DNA from: Nocardioides marinus
Lineage (GTDB): Bacteria > Pseudomonadota > Alphaproteobacteria > Rhodobacterales > Rhodobacteraceae
DNA: 64,000 nt
Assembly (NCBI GenBank): GCA_019801415.1
Contig: JAHVJD010000004.1
Location: 422,387-486,386 of the forward strand
Reading direction: 5' to 3'
The notes under the pieces were generated by a model. That model was not told the DNA's origin and did not search any database. It saw only the letters and a list, made by a program, of their open reading frames with translations. This document shows positions 20,249 to 30,484 of this stretch, piece by piece (position 1 is the first letter of the stretch; each line of letters opens with the position of its first letter). A program made the translations under genes and the position numbers.

Positions 20249-21925
20249 TTATCGGGCGGCGGCCAGAATCCGGGGCAGGGCGGCGGCCTGCTGCACCGGC
20301 AGGGCGGCAAGCGAATCACTGACGCCGCGCAGATCGACCTGTCGCAGATCGAAGCGCTCGGGCGTATACCCGGCCGCCTTCAGCAGCTGCGCCGAGATCA
20401 GAAGCTCCACCGCCAGTGGCTTGGTCTGGGCTTCGAGACGGCTGGCGGTGTTGACGCTGTCACCGATGATGGTTTTCGGCGCGTGGCCGACGCTGCCGAT
20501 CTCGCCCAGCACCACCTCGCCCAGGTGCAGGCCGATGCCGATGCGCACTTCGGGCTCTCCCTCGTCGGCGAGCTGCGCATTGAACTGTTGCAGGGCGAGG
20601 CCGATGGCGGTGGCGGCCTCCAGCGCCGCCTCGGCCGAGGGTTGGGCACCGGGGGCCTTGAACACCGCCAGCAGCCCGTCGCCGAGATACTTGTCGACGG
20701 TGCCACCGGCCTCGGTGATGGCGGGCACGATGGCGTCGAAGAACCGGTTCAGCAGGAACACCACGTCATAGGGCAGCTGGCCTTCGGTGCGGGCGGTGAA
20801 GCCGCGCATGTCGAGGAACAGGATGGCCAGCTGCTGTTCGCTGCCCTGGCTGGCGTGGGCGCGGCCGGGGCGGCCATCGGGGCGGAACACGCGGGTGACC
20901 GTGAGCGGTGCCGCGGGGCGGATCTGGCAGGCCAGCCGCATGTTGGCCGGCGCGTTCACCCGCGCGAGGCTGCGGGCCTCGGTGGGCTCGGGCGGCGGCA
21001 GGTCTTCGGCGCCGTCGTCGATGACCACCCGGCAGGTGGTGCAGCGTCCCTTGCCGCCGCACAGCGCGGTATGGGCAATGCCGTTGGCGCGCGACATCTC
21101 CAGCAGGGTCATGCCGCGTTCGGCGCGGATCTCGGGACCGTCGGCATAGCGGATCCGCACCGCCTGCCGCCGCCGCATCATCTTGCGCAGCAGGTAGCTG
21201 GTGGCGGTCAGGGCAAGCAGCAGCCAGAAGGTGGTGAGCCAGAGCGTCTCGGTGCGCAGCAGCTGCGCAAAGGCGTCGCGGCTGGGCCAGTTGAACGCCG
21301 CCATCAGCTCGGCGCGCTGGCTGCCCTCGACAAAGAGGTCATAGATCCGGCGTCCCTCGGTCAGCAGCCCGGCCAGCGCAAAGCCGGGGATGAACACCGC
21401 CAGTCCGGCCATCCAGGAGATCATGGGGCGCCACCAGCGGGTCAGGCGCAGCCAGTAGTGCAGGCCGATGCAGCCGTGGATCCAGACCGCCAGCAGCAGT
21501 GCCGTCTGCTGCCAGACCTCGGGCGAGTTCCACATCAGCACGATGACATAGGGCATCGCGTCGTTGGTGTCGTGGATCTCGTGGGAATAGCGGGTGTAGA
21601 CAATATGGCTGAGCAGCTGGAGGGGGATCAGCAGCCCGAGGACGGTCTGCACCGCGGTGCCGCGGGGCATCCGCAGATTGCGCCGCCGGGCGAGGCTCCA
21701 CAGTGCCAGGCCCGCGTGCAGGATCAGCGAGGCGTAGAGGATCACGCTGCCAAGCAGGCTGTGGGTGATCAGCTGGCGGATGTCCTGGAACTGCGCCATC
21801 CAGACCGGGGACAGCAACCCAAGGCCGATGTCGATGAAGTGAAAGAAGGCATAGGTGAACAGCACCAACCCGGTAGCGATGCGGGTGCGGCTGATCCAGT
21901 TGCCCTGCCAGAGTGCGCTTGCCAA
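20249..21925 (-). CDS. Membrane heme-like/[2Fe-2S]/class III adenylate cyclase fusion
   Basis: 558 residues. Residues 1-250 hold about six membrane segments with several histidines (for example HSLLGSVILYASLILHAG, WIHGCIGLHYW), like a b-heme membrane anchor. Residues 255-340 are an adrenodoxin-type ferredoxin domain with C289, C295, C298 and C333. Residues 365-540 are a class III cyclase catalytic domain: LFLDMRGFTAR (D372), DKYLGDGLLAVF (K412, D416) and GDSVNTASRLEAQ. It should make cAMP in response to membrane redox state. The end is intact; the start MASALWQGNW is the first ATG of the hydrophobic region. Confidence 0.85.
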   Translation of the reverse strand: MASALWQGNWISRTRIATGLVLFTYAFFHFIDIGLGLLSPVWMAQFQDIRQLITHSLLGSVILYASLILHAGLALWSLARRRNLRMPRGTAVQTVLGLLIPLQLLSHIVYTRYSHEIHDTNDAMPYVIVLMWNSPEVWQQTALLLAVWIHGCIGLHYWLRLTRWWRPMISWMAGLAVFIPGFALAGLLTEGRRIYDLFVEGSQRAELMAAFNWPSRDAFAQLLRTETLWLTTFWLLLALTATSYLLRKMMRRRQAVRIRYADGPEIRAERGMTLLEMSRANGIAHTALCGGKGRCTTCRVVIDDGAEDLPPPEPTEARSLARVNAPANMRLACQIRPAAPLTVTRVFRPDGRPGRAHASQGSEQQLAILFLDMRGFTARTEGQLPYDVVFLLNRFFDAIVPAITEAGGTVDKYLGDGLLAVFKAPGAQPSAEAALEAATAIGLALQQFNAQLADEGEPEVRIGIGLHLGEVVLGEIGSVGHAPKTIIGDSVNTASRLEAQTKPLAVELLISAQLLKAAGYTPERFDLRQVDLRGVSDSLAALPVQQAAALPRILAAAR

Positions 21926-22017
21926 GCCGGTTCCCCTTCGCGCCGTCGTTACTGCACAGGGTGCCGGGCGGGGCGGGCGTGGTCAAGGCGGGGCGGATGC
22001 GGCGCAGGCATGGCGGG

Positions 22018-23076
22018 TCAGCCGGAGGACCCGTGCAAAAGCTGGCTTTCCTGCGGCTTCAGCAGCAGGCGCGCGGGCGGGTAGCCGTGGTCTGCGCTGT
22101 GGGCGAGGTCGGGGAAAAGCTCGAGGATTTCCCGTCGGGTGGCGGCGCCACCGTCGGCCAGCAGCCGCGCGCCCGGTCGGAAGCTCTCGCTCCACAGGCC
22201 TTCGGACAGCACCAGCTGGTGCTGGGCAAACAGCAGGTGCACATAGGTGGTTGCCGCCACCGGCTGACGCTCGATGCCGTCCTGCGCCAACAGGTGGCTG
22301 GCGGCGGCGAGGGCCTCCGGTTCGCCGAACAGCAGCTGGCACGTGGCGCCATCTTGCAGCAGCCGGTGCTGGGGTGAGACCCAGAGGTCCCGCGCGGGGC
22401 AGCCTGGGCCAAAGGCATCGGCGGCGATGCGTACCGGTTGCAGGTGCGGGCACTGGCGCATCCAGTTGGCGCCGACCTGCCGCAGCCCCACCCACAGGAG
22501 CGGCTGATAGCCGTTGTCGCGGGTCAGCACCAGGTCGCCGGGCCGCAGCCGCTCGACCGGGCGCAGGCCGGAGTGCGTGGCGATACGGGTGCCGGTCACG
22601 AAACAGGGGACGAAGCGTGGCCGTTCGCCGTTGACGTAATTGCTGCCGGTCAGCTTTTCATAGCGGCCCCCGTGCACAAGTGGCGCCGAGGTCGCAAAGC
22701 CCCACGGGGCGTCGGCACCGGCACCGTCACGGCTGTAGAGACTGACGGTGACGACCGGGCCAGCGGCCGCGCCCTCGGTGGTCACCTGTTGCAGATGCAG
22801 CAGCGACTGTGCCGACACCCGACTGCCAGCGGGCACCAGCGTGCCGCCCTCGATCACCTGATGGCCGCCGGTCAGCCCGTCCTCGAAACTGCTGGCACGC
22901 CCGGCGCTGTCGAACAGGCGGATCTGCTGCGCGGGCTGGCTGGCGTCGAATTCGAAAACGGTGCCATCGGGGACGTCCGCGTTGCCGCGCACGGCGCTTT
23001 GCGCCGCCAGCCGGGATGAGCTGGCGTCGATGGTCAGGGCGCTGACCGGATAGGCGCGGAGCGTGCGAATGGCCAT
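22018..23076 (-). CDS. Hint-domain protein
   Basis: 352 residues. Residues ~1-150 are a beta-rich region without a recognised family. From residue 156 there is a Hint domain: VPCFVTGTRIATHSGLRPVE with Cys158, RPGDLVLTRDNGYQPLLWVG, and WVSPQHRLLQDG with the conserved His. Hint domains are the self-processing fold of hedgehog and inteins; proteins of this type in Rhodobacteraceae are of unknown function and often resemble secreted proteins. The catalytic Cys and His are kept here, unlike in the paralogue at 25,026. Confidence 0.8.
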   Translation of the reverse strand: MAIRTLRAYPVSALTIDASSSRLAAQSAVRGNADVPDGTVFEFDASQPAQQIRLFDSAGRASSFEDGLTGGHQVIEGGTLVPAGSRVSAQSLLHLQQVTTEGAAAGPVVTVSLYSRDGAGADAPWGFATSAPLVHGGRYEKLTGSNYVNGERPRFVPCFVTGTRIATHSGLRPVERLRPGDLVLTRDNGYQPLLWVGLRQVGANWMRQCPHLQPVRIAADAFGPGCPARDLWVSPQHRLLQDGATCQLLFGEPEALAAASHLLAQDGIERQPVAATTYVHLLFAQHQLVLSEGLWSESFRPGARLLADGGAATRREILELFPDLAHSADHGYPPARLLLKPQESQLLHGSSG

Positions 23077-23230
23077 AGGGCCCCCGGCAAGACGTGATCG
23101 GTGACCAGCTTTGTGCCGCAGCTGCTGCTAAGGTGGGGTTAAATCAGGGGGGGCGGGCAGAGGGGCCGGGCGGAAATATGCCCGGCAAGTGCCTCGGATT
23201 TTAATGACCGGCGCCGGGCCGGGCATCCAG

Positions 23231-23268
23231 GCTCCCCCCTTGCCCGCATTAGGGCAGGGGGGGGAGCC
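23231..23268. terminator. Hairpin after trxB
   Basis: GCTCCCCCCTTGCCC pairs with GGGCAGGGGGGGGAGC around a short loop, a few bases past the trxB stop. No T-run; terminator by position. Confidence 0.5.
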
Positions 23269-23274
23269 GGTCTG

Positions 23275-24294
<1,020 letters not shown>

Positions 24295-24382
24295 TTAAAC
24301 CCCCCTCTGCTGCCGGTCCCGTGGCGGGATGGAAAAACGGCGCGCTGCGGGGGATTGCCGCTTGCACCTTCGCAAGGCAAAG

Positions 24383-24435
24383 ATTATTGCGCGCAAATGA
24401 AATATTATTGCGCAGCCCTGCGGCGGTGCTATAAG
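24383..24435 (+). promoter_or_regulatory. Promoter and repeat operator of the Lrp/AsnC gene
   Basis: The 10-mer ATTATTGCGC occurs twice, at 24383-24392 and 24404-24413, exactly 21 bp apart. The first copy is also part of the palindrome TTGCGCGCAA (24387-24396). A -10 TATAAG (24430-24435) sits 16 bases after TTGCGC in the second copy. The two-turn spacing fits side-by-side binding of an Lrp-type octamer, and the next gene is an Lrp regulator. Confidence 0.6.
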
Positions 24436-24464
24436 AAACGAAAAACCTGATAGGAGCCTCAGCC

Positions 24465-24965
24465 ATGGTCACAACCCGTCTTGATCCGATTGATCGCAAG
24501 ATTCTGTCGGAGCTTCAGGCAGATGGGCGAATGACCAACGTGGAGCTGGCCAAGCGTGTCGGCATTTCCGCGCCGCCCTGTCTGCGCCGGGTGCGCGCGC
24601 TGGAGGAGGCCGGGCTGATCCACGGCTACCACGCGGATGTGAACGCGCGTGAGCTGGGGTTCGAGGTGCAGGTCTTTGCCATGGTTGGTCTCGAGAGCCA
24701 GGCCGAGGCGGAGTTGAGCGCCTTCGAGGAGAAGTGCCGGGGCTGGCCGCTGGTGCGCGAGTGCCACATGCTGAACGGCGAGGTGGATTTCATCCTGAAA
24801 TGCGTCTCGCCCGACCTGTCGACCTTCCAGAGCTTCCTGACCGGCGAGCTGTTGACCACCCCGAATGTGGCCAGCGTCAAGACATCGCTGGTGATCCGGG
24901 GGGCCAAGGATGAGCCGGGGGTGCCCTTCGAGGTGCTGGAAGAGCGGCTGGCGCGCGAGGCCTGA
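24465..24965 (+). CDS. Lrp/AsnC-family transcriptional regulator
   Basis: 166 residues. N-terminal HTH DRKILSELQADGRMTNVELA, KRVGISAPPCLRRVRALEE, then a RAM ligand-binding domain (VFAMVGLESQAEAELSAFEE to the C-terminus). It binds amino-acid type effectors and controls metabolic genes. AGGAGCCTCAGCC precedes the ATG. The repeated operator just upstream suggests autoregulation; it may also control the divergent trxB. Confidence 0.9.
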   Translation: MVTTRLDPIDRKILSELQADGRMTNVELAKRVGISAPPCLRRVRALEEAGLIHGYHADVNARELGFEVQVFAMVGLESQAEAELSAFEEKCRGWPLVRECHMLNGEVDFILKCVSPDLSTFQSFLTGELLTTPNVASVKTSLVIRGAKDEPGVPFEVLEERLAREA

Positions 24966-25025
24966 GCGACGCGCGGCGCGTGAGCGCCCGGCGCGAAGGC
25001 CGGGCGTGACGTCGGGCGCGGGTCG

Positions 25026-25793
25026 TTACAGGATCGGGCTGCCGCTGCGGTTGCCCTGATCGGCGCGGCGATGGGCGAGAGGGCCGAAGTCGCGGATGCT
25101 GTCCGCATGGGCAAACATGTTCAGGAACAGTGTCTTGATCGGGTGGCTCGCCAGTTTCAGCGCATCCGGGCCGGGGTGGTAGGTCTCGAACTCCAGCCCG
25201 CCCACGGTGATCACCGCGTGGCGCGCCAGGCAGAGATGGTACATGTCGACCGGCGTCGGCGGCGCGGTTTCAAAGATCGTCATGCCGTCGCAGAATTCGG
25301 TGGCGCGGGTCAGCAGCGTGCCGCCATCGGCGGTGCCGCGCAGCAGCCGCGCCGAGGGGCCGACGACCAGACTGCAATTGGGGCGCTGCAGGCCCATGCT
25401 GTCGGCCATGAAGCTGGTCAGCGGGTGGCTACGTTTCCGGCTGCCGGGACGGCCCGGCACCAGGCTGGTGTGCCCGATCCACAGCAGCGTCTGCGCCTCG
25501 CCGTCGCGGGTCAGCAGCCGGTCGCCGGGCAGCAGGTCCTCGACCGCGATCGGCCCGTCGGTGGTTTCCACCTGCGAGCCGCGGGAAAAGGCAGTAAAGG
25601 CCTCTTCGAACAGCGGCATCGCCGGGGCGATGTGGCGGGTTTCGGCAATGCCACCGTCGGGCAGCAGGCAGGCGACCTCGAAGCGACGCAGCTGCGGTTT
25701 GCCGGCGGCGCGCAGCGCGGTCGGATCCTGCAGGAAGGCAGTGGCCTCGGTGGCGTTGGCAGCGGCTTTTTGCAAGGAATGCGGAATGGTCAT
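25026..25793 (-). CDS. Hint-domain-like protein lacking the catalytic Cys and His
   Basis: 255 residues from ATG MTIPHSLQKA. Residues ~66-170 align with the Hint protein at 22,018: TAFSRGSQVETTDGPIAVED against PCFVTGTRIATHSGLRPVER, then LLPGDRLLTRDGEAQTLLWI. The nucleophilic Cys is Ala68 and the conserved His of SPQHRLL is Ala in GPSARLL. So it probably cannot self-process. AAGGAG lies 13 bases before the ATG; an in-frame upstream start is less likely. Function unknown. Confidence 0.75.
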   Translation of the reverse strand: MTIPHSLQKAAANATEATAFLQDPTALRAAGKPQLRRFEVACLLPDGGIAETRHIAPAMPLFEEAFTAFSRGSQVETTDGPIAVEDLLPGDRLLTRDGEAQTLLWIGHTSLVPGRPGSRKRSHPLTSFMADSMGLQRPNCSLVVGPSARLLRGTADGGTLLTRATEFCDGMTIFETAPPTPVDMYHLCLARHAVITVGGLEFETYHPGPDALKLASHPIKTLFLNMFAHADSIRDFGPLAHRRADQGNRSGSPIL

Positions 25794-25979
25794 GGCGCGC
25801 AGGACTCTCCTTGGCGGTTGATCCGCGGCATCGGCCCCCACCGAATGCGCGGAACGGGTAAAAACAACTCTGTCAAATCTTTGTGCCACCAGACCGATCT
25901 GGGAACGGTCTGGCGCCGTGTCTTTCCACGTGTCTTTCCATACGCGCGACGGCGCGTTCGGGTTTCAGCGCCGGTCAGA

Positions 25980-26041
25980 TGCCCCGGTGGCGGCAGGCCC
26001 TGCGGGTGCCAGAAGCACCGACAGGCGTCGCCACCGGGGCA
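25980..26041. repeat. Large inverted repeat next to a small ORF
   Basis: 13-bp perfect arms TGCCCCGGTGGCG (25980-25992) and CGCCACCGGGGCA (26029-26041) enclose 36 bases that contain an internal GGTGC / GCACC hairpin. It lies directly past the stop of the small leftward ORF at 26055-26183. No T-run. It may protect or end that transcript, or be a structured RNA. Confidence 0.4.
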
Positions 26042-26054
26042 CCCGTCCCCGGCG

Positions 26055-26183
26055 TTAACCCGTCTTCAGCCTGGCCGCCCGTCGCGCCCGCACCACCGCG
26101 GCAGTGGTCCAGGGCAGGGGTGTCGCGGCCTCGACCTTGGCAGCGCGCAGGATCGCTGCAATGAAACGTCTGTTCATCTTCAT
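26055..26183 (-). CDS. Small basic ORF, 42 residues, hypothetical
   Basis: Starts MKMNRRFIAAILRAAKVEAA and ends VVRARRAARLKTG. Strongly basic (about ten Arg/Lys) and partly helical. A good AAGGACAG ribosome site lies about 8 bases before the first ATG; a second ATG follows two codons later. It sits alone between the Hint-like and pgeF genes and is followed by the inverted repeat at 25980-26041. I do not recognise its family. Supported by the ribosome site and the structured 3' flank only. Confidence 0.45.
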   Translation of the reverse strand: MKMNRRFIAAILRAAKVEAATPLPWTTAAVVRARRAARLKTG

Positions 26184-26473
26184 GTCGGCTCTGTCCTTGG
26201 CCCGGCAGCGACAGGGCTGCGGTTGCATGTGTTCTGATCTCTTTATGAGTAATCTTTGCGCCGTGATTATGACCGGGCGGGGGCATTTTCAGCGGCGCTG
26301 CCGGGCTTGCGGCGCTTTGCGTTGCCGATAGGAAGCGAGGCTGCAAGTGCTTGTGTCGCTGGAGAAAACCGGGGCTTCGCCGCGGCGCGGCCTGACGCGG
26401 GCACGGCAATTGCGGCGCAAGCGCGCGGCTTCTGCCACAATTGCAATGGTTAACGGACGTTAGGAAATGCGCG

Positions 26474-27229
26474 TTACAGGCGGATGCAGGCGATCAGGCG
26501 TCCGTAGTCGGCTTCCTTGGCGTGGGTGGCGCGGCGGAAGGAATAGAACCGCGCCGGATCGGCGTAGGTGCAGTGACGGGTCCACTCGGCCGCGCCGACG
26601 CCGGCCTCGCGCAGCTTGTACAGGCCAAGGCCCGGCAGATCGAACTGGTAGCGACCCTCGCGGCCATTGGCGAAGAAGCGGGCAAAGCGCGCATCCTGCA
26701 TCATGAAGTCGTCGAAGAACTCCGGGCCGACCTCGTAAGCGCGCTGCGAGATGCTGGGGCCGATGACGGCGGCGGTCTTCTCGCGCTGGGCGCCGAGGGA
26801 TTCCATCGCGTCCAGCGTTGCCTCCAGCACCCCGTCGAGGGTGCCGCGCCAGCCTGCGTGGGCGGCGCCGATGACGCCTGCCTCCGGGTCGGCAAACAGC
26901 ACTGGCTGGCAATCGGCGGTCAGGATCGACAGCGCAAGACCGGGGACGTTGGTGACCATCGCATCGGCGCGCGGGCGGGTGTCTGACGCCTCGGTCACCA
27001 CATGCACGTCGGCGCTGTGGACCTGGTTCACGGCGCAGAAGTTTTCCGGCGGCACCTCCATCGCGGCGGCGACCCGGGCGCGGTTGATCTGCACCGCCTC
27101 GCGCTGGTCAGAGGAGCCGAGACCGCAGTTCAAACCCTGAAACACCCCGGAGGAGGCGCCGCCGCGACGGGTGAAGAACCCGTGGCGGGTCGGGCCTAGC
27201 AGGTCGGATGTGAGAATTTCCAGCGTCAT
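26474..27229 (-). CDS. pgeF: Peptidoglycan editing factor PgeF (laccase-domain, YfiH)
   Basis: 251 residues. Start [20 protein letters not shown], zinc site residues in AVNQVHSADVH, LTADCQPVLFAD and IGAAHAGWRGTL. PgeF removes wrongly attached L-Ser from peptidoglycan precursors, a multicopper-oxidase-like fold with amidase activity. The open frame extends far upstream but the family begins here; the start overlaps the stop of the upstream methyltransferase by 4 bases (ATGA). Confidence 0.92.
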   Translation of the reverse strand: MTLEILTSDLLGPTRHGFFTRRGGASSGVFQGLNCGLGSSDQREAVQINRARVAAAMEVPPENFCAVNQVHSADVHVVTEASDTRPRADAMVTNVPGLALSILTADCQPVLFADPEAGVIGAAHAGWRGTLDGVLEATLDAMESLGAQREKTAAVIGPSISQRAYEVGPEFFDDFMMQDARFARFFANGREGRYQFDLPGLGLYKLREAGVGAAEWTRHCTYADPARFYSFRRATHAKEADYGRLIACIRL

Positions 27230-28293
27230 GGGTTCAATCCTGGCGGCGGGGCGGCCTGCGGCGGATAGAGGCCGAGAATTTTGAACAGGTTTCCCATTTC
27301 CGCCGGGTGCGTCAACCGCCGATGTGCGGCGACCAGGTTGTCGAGTGCCGCGCCCTGCAGCGGGGCCGCCAGCGCGCGGGCGCGGTCGGTGATGCCGAGC
27401 CGTTCGAGGAACACCCCCTGCGGGGTGAGGCGGCTGTGGGCGCAACCTGCGGTTTTTGCTGCCAATGCCAGTGCTTCGAAATCCACGTGGGCGGTCAGGT
27501 CCGCCTCGCCCGGGGTTGTCAACACGTCGGCGGGAGCATGGGCGCGCAGGGCCTGCAACGTATCGCCGAGCGCGCGCCAGTCGCCGTAGTCGACGATCAG
27601 CGCTGCGCCGCCGTGGGCCGCGATTCGGGTCGCGAGGGCTTCGGCAATCGGCGCGGCGGGTTCGCAGATCTCCACTAGGTCGCCGTCCCGGGTGTCTTCC
27701 AGCCGGTGCGCCAGGGCAGGCTGCGGCGTCGCGGGGGCAAGGCCGAAGGACAGTGTGCCGTTGCTGAGGCCAATGCGCCGTTCGCTCCAGCCCGCGCCGC
27801 TGCGGATGAACTGGCGGATCGGCAGCGCATCGAAGAATTCATTGGCCACCAGGAACAGCGGCTGGTCCGGCAGGGCCTCGACATGGTCGTGCCACCGGGG
27901 CGCGAAGCCTGCCAGCGTCTCTGCCTGCACCTTGCGCAGTGCGGGGGAGGCCTCGACCAGGTGCAACTGCATGGCGGCGTGAAAGCCGGGCACACCGCGG
28001 GTGGCGCGCAAGAGATCCGCCATCAAGGTGCCGCGGCCCGGTCCCAGCTCGGCCAGGGTGAAGGGTGCGGGCGCGCCCTGGTCCAGCCAGCTTTGCGCCA
28101 GCGCCAGGCCCAGGAGCTCGCCGAACATCTGGCTGATTTCCGGCGCGGTGGTGAAATCGCCCGCCGCCCCCAGCGGGTCGCGGGTGGTGTAATAGCCGAA
28201 CCGCGGATGCAGCAGGCAGTCGGACATGTAGTCCGCGACCGAGATCGGCCCCTCTGCCCGGATGCGGGTGGTGAGGTGGTCTGTCAGGCTCAT
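27226..28293 (-). CDS. MidA-type (COG1565) SAM-dependent methyltransferase
   Basis: 355 residues. It begins [20 protein letters not shown], then [20 protein letters not shown] and [18 protein letters not shown], the motif of NDUFAF7/MidA arginine methyltransferases. The mitochondrial homologue methylates a complex I subunit; in bacteria the substrate is less clear. It lies between lgt and pgeF with 4-base overlaps at both ends, so all three are co-translated. The earlier ATG in the same frame is not needed. Confidence 0.88.
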   Translation of the reverse strand: MSLTDHLTTRIRAEGPISVADYMSDCLLHPRFGYYTTRDPLGAAGDFTTAPEISQMFGELLGLALAQSWLDQGAPAPFTLAELGPGRGTLMADLLRATRGVPGFHAAMQLHLVEASPALRKVQAETLAGFAPRWHDHVEALPDQPLFLVANEFFDALPIRQFIRSGAGWSERRIGLSNGTLSFGLAPATPQPALAHRLEDTRDGDLVEICEPAAPIAEALATRIAAHGGAALIVDYGDWRALGDTLQALRAHAPADVLTTPGEADLTAHVDFEALALAAKTAGCAHSRLTPQGVFLERLGITDRARALAAPLQGAALDNLVAAHRRLTHPAEMGNLFKILGLYPPQAAPPPGLNP

Positions 28294-29189
28294 GCGGGGC
28301 TCTGCTGCGGCTGGCGTGCGCGGATCAGGAAGAAGAGGCCAAGCGCAATCATCGGCAGCGACAGCGCCTGCCCCTGGGTGAGGCCGACGCCATCGATGTG
28401 CCAAGCCAGTCCCAGCGGGTTGCCGGGGGTGACGAACTGGGCATCGGGCTGGCGCACGAATTCGACCGCGAAACGGGCCAGCCCGTAGCCTGCGAGAAAC
28501 ACGCCAAGGACGCGGCCCGGCGCGTGCAGGGCGTTGCGACGCCACACGAGGTAGAGCAGCAGCGCGCCCAGCAGCAGCCCCTCCAGCGCGGCCTCATAGA
28601 GTTGCGAGGGGTGGCGGGCGCAGATTTCGCCCAGGGCCTGGCCGCAGTCCTGCGCCATCTGGCCGGGGAAGGCGACGCCCCAGGGCAGGTCGGTGGGACG
28701 GCCCCAGAGCTCGGCGTTGACGAAATTGGCCAGCCGCCCCAGCAGCAGGCCGGGGGCGACCACATGGGCCACCAGATCGGCCATCTGCAGGCGGGGGATG
28801 TTGTGGCGCGCGGCATAGATCCAGGCCGCCAGCACCACGCCGATCAGCCCGCCGTGAAAGGCCATGCCGCCCTTCCAGATCTGCAGGATCTCGACCGGGT
28901 TCTGCATGTAATAGCCGGGGTTGTAGAACAGCACCGAGCCAAGCCGCCCGCCGAGGATGACGCCAAGGATGATCCAGGTCAGCAGGTCCTCGACCTGCTC
29001 GGGCTTCATCGGCGGCTGCTGCGCGGGCCACAGGGCCGGACGGCGCAGCGCCGCGACGGCCAGCCGCCAGGCGATGACGATCCCGACGATATAGGCCAGC
29101 GCATACCAGCGCAGGGCAAACTCGAAGGAGCCGATGGAGATCGAGAAGATCTCGGGCGAGAGGTCGGGGAAGGGGATCATGGCCTGCAT
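28290..29189 (-). CDS. lgt: Prolipoprotein diacylglyceryl transferase
   Basis: 299 residues. Seven hydrophobic stretches, with the Lgt signature [21 protein letters not shown] and [17 protein letters not shown]. It moves diacylglycerol from phosphatidylglycerol onto the lipobox Cys of prolipoproteins in the inner membrane. The ATG at 29180 (MIPFPDL) is an alternative start. First gene of the lgt-midA-pgeF run. Confidence 0.95.
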   Translation of the reverse strand: MQAMIPFPDLSPEIFSISIGSFEFALRWYALAYIVGIVIAWRLAVAALRRPALWPAQQPPMKPEQVEDLLTWIILGVILGGRLGSVLFYNPGYYMQNPVEILQIWKGGMAFHGGLIGVVLAAWIYAARHNIPRLQMADLVAHVVAPGLLLGRLANFVNAELWGRPTDLPWGVAFPGQMAQDCGQALGEICARHPSQLYEAALEGLLLGALLLYLVWRRNALHAPGRVLGVFLAGYGLARFAVEFVRQPDAQFVTPGNPLGLAWHIDGVGLTQGQALSLPMIALGLFFLIRARQPQQSPA

Positions 29190-29285
29190 GCGGGATGAAT
29201 GCCTTTGTGTGGTCAGGGAAGTCAACGGCTTGCAGCCGCGCCAATGCTTGCCCATATAAGGTGCAACCCTGTCACGGAGAAGACG

Positions 29286-29534
29286 ATGCAGAGCCGCAAC
29301 AAGATCCTGGATGACATTTCCCAGCTGATGACCAATGCAATGGGCGTGGCCCAGGGCGCCAAGGACGAGGCGGAGACCGCATTGAAAGGCATGCTGGACC
29401 GCTGGCTGGCCGACCGCGATTTCGTCACCCGCGAGGAATTCGACGCGGTGCGCGCCATGGCCCAGAAGGCGCGCGAGGAGAACGAGGCGCTGAAGGCGCG
29501 GCTGGACGCGCTGGAAACCGCGAACAAGGGCTGA
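29286..29534 (+). CDS. ubiK: UbiK-family accessory factor (BMFP domain)
   Basis: 82 residues, a coiled-coil protein: [19 protein letters not shown], then [20 protein letters not shown] and [13 protein letters not shown]. This is the UbiK/YqiC pattern. It binds membranes and supports the ubiquinone synthesis complex. Start [19 protein letters not shown] precedes it. Confidence 0.85.
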   Translation: MQSRNKILDDISQLMTNAMGVAQGAKDEAETALKGMLDRWLADRDFVTREEFDAVRAMAQKAREENEALKARLDALETANKG

Positions 29535-29620
29535 GCCTTCACCCGTCCCGGCCCCTTGGTGCCCCCGGGCGGCGCGGCCGCGCCGCTGGTGCGGCGCAGG
29601 CCCTGATCTGCAGAAAATGA

Positions 29621-29654
29621 CCCCGCCACGGCCCCGGGCCCGTGGCGGGGTTTT
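29621..29654 (+). terminator. Terminator after ubiK
   Basis: CCCCGCCACG and CGTGGCGGGG form a perfect 10-bp stem around a ten-base G+C loop, followed by TTTT. Confidence 0.85.
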
Positions 29655-29943
29655 CCGTAACTGACAGGGGCGGTTCCATGGTGCAAGATATGGGTGCCGA
29701 CCGACGGTGCGCGGCTCTTGAGCCCTCTGTCGTCAACGGCAATTCCAGCCGGCATCTAGGGGGCTGTGGATAGTTCGTCCACAAGTTATTGCAGTTATCC
29801 CCTAAATAAAGGGTTGCCAGAACCCCAATTCCGCACCACCATATCTAGTAGGGAGCGGGGATGCCTCCCCGAGCCTCAACATAAAAACTGGCCGCGGGGC
29901 GCTGCCACGCCCGTCAGGGCCAGGGATCTAGAGAGGTGGAAAC
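29655..29943 (+). other. Non-coding leader of the ybjN-proC operon
   Basis: No gene seen. It is relatively A+T-rich around 29755-29830, likely the promoter area, and holds a small hairpin CGGGGA / TCCCCG near 29857-29872. An AGAGAGGTGG ribosome site ends it. Together with the sequence from 29535 this is 409 bases without a gene. Confidence 0.4.
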
Positions 29944-30444
29944 ATGGCACTATCCGAGCTTCAGCTGGAAGAGGACGTCCATCCCATCGACATCGTCGAA
30001 CATCTGGCTTCGCACCACGACTGGGACTTCGACCGGGTTGGCGATGACCAGATTGCCATGTCGGTAGAGGGGCAGTGGCGGACCTATTCGCTGACCCTGG
30101 CCTGGTCGGGCTACGAGGAGTGCCTGCGGCTGGTCTGCAGTTTCGAGATGGAGCCGCCCGAGGCGGAGCTGCCACGGCTCTACGAGCTGATCAACTGCAT
30201 GAATGACCAGTGCTGGGAAGGCAATTTCACCTATTGGGCCGATCACAAGCTGATGCTGTTCCGCTATGGGCTGATGCTGGCGGGCGGCCAATTGCCGAGC
30301 CCGCAGCAGATCGACGCGATGCTGAAGGCCGCGGTGGCCAATGCCGAGCGCTACTACCCGGCGATCCAGCTGGCGGTCTGGGGGAAGCGCAAGCCCGCGG
30401 ATGCCCTGCAGGTCGCCATTGCAGAGGCCTACGGCCGCGCGTAA
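29944..30444 (+). CDS. YbjN-domain protein
   Basis: 166 residues. PIDIVEHLASHHDWDFDRVG, then CSFEMEPPEAELPRLYELIN and LMLFRYGLMLAGG match the YbjN (DUF1790) fold, a type III secretion chaperone-like sensory fold. Cytosolic; function uncertain. It lies 40 bases before proC and is probably the first gene of that transcript. Confidence 0.85.
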   Translation: MALSELQLEEDVHPIDIVEHLASHHDWDFDRVGDDQIAMSVEGQWRTYSLTLAWSGYEECLRLVCSFEMEPPEAELPRLYELINCMNDQCWEGNFTYWADHKLMLFRYGLMLAGGQLPSPQQIDAMLKAAVANAERYYPAIQLAVWGKRKPADALQVAIAEAYGRA

Positions 30445-30484
30445 ACCTAGCCCCGGACCTGACAAATCAAGGGGAGGGGCTGTT

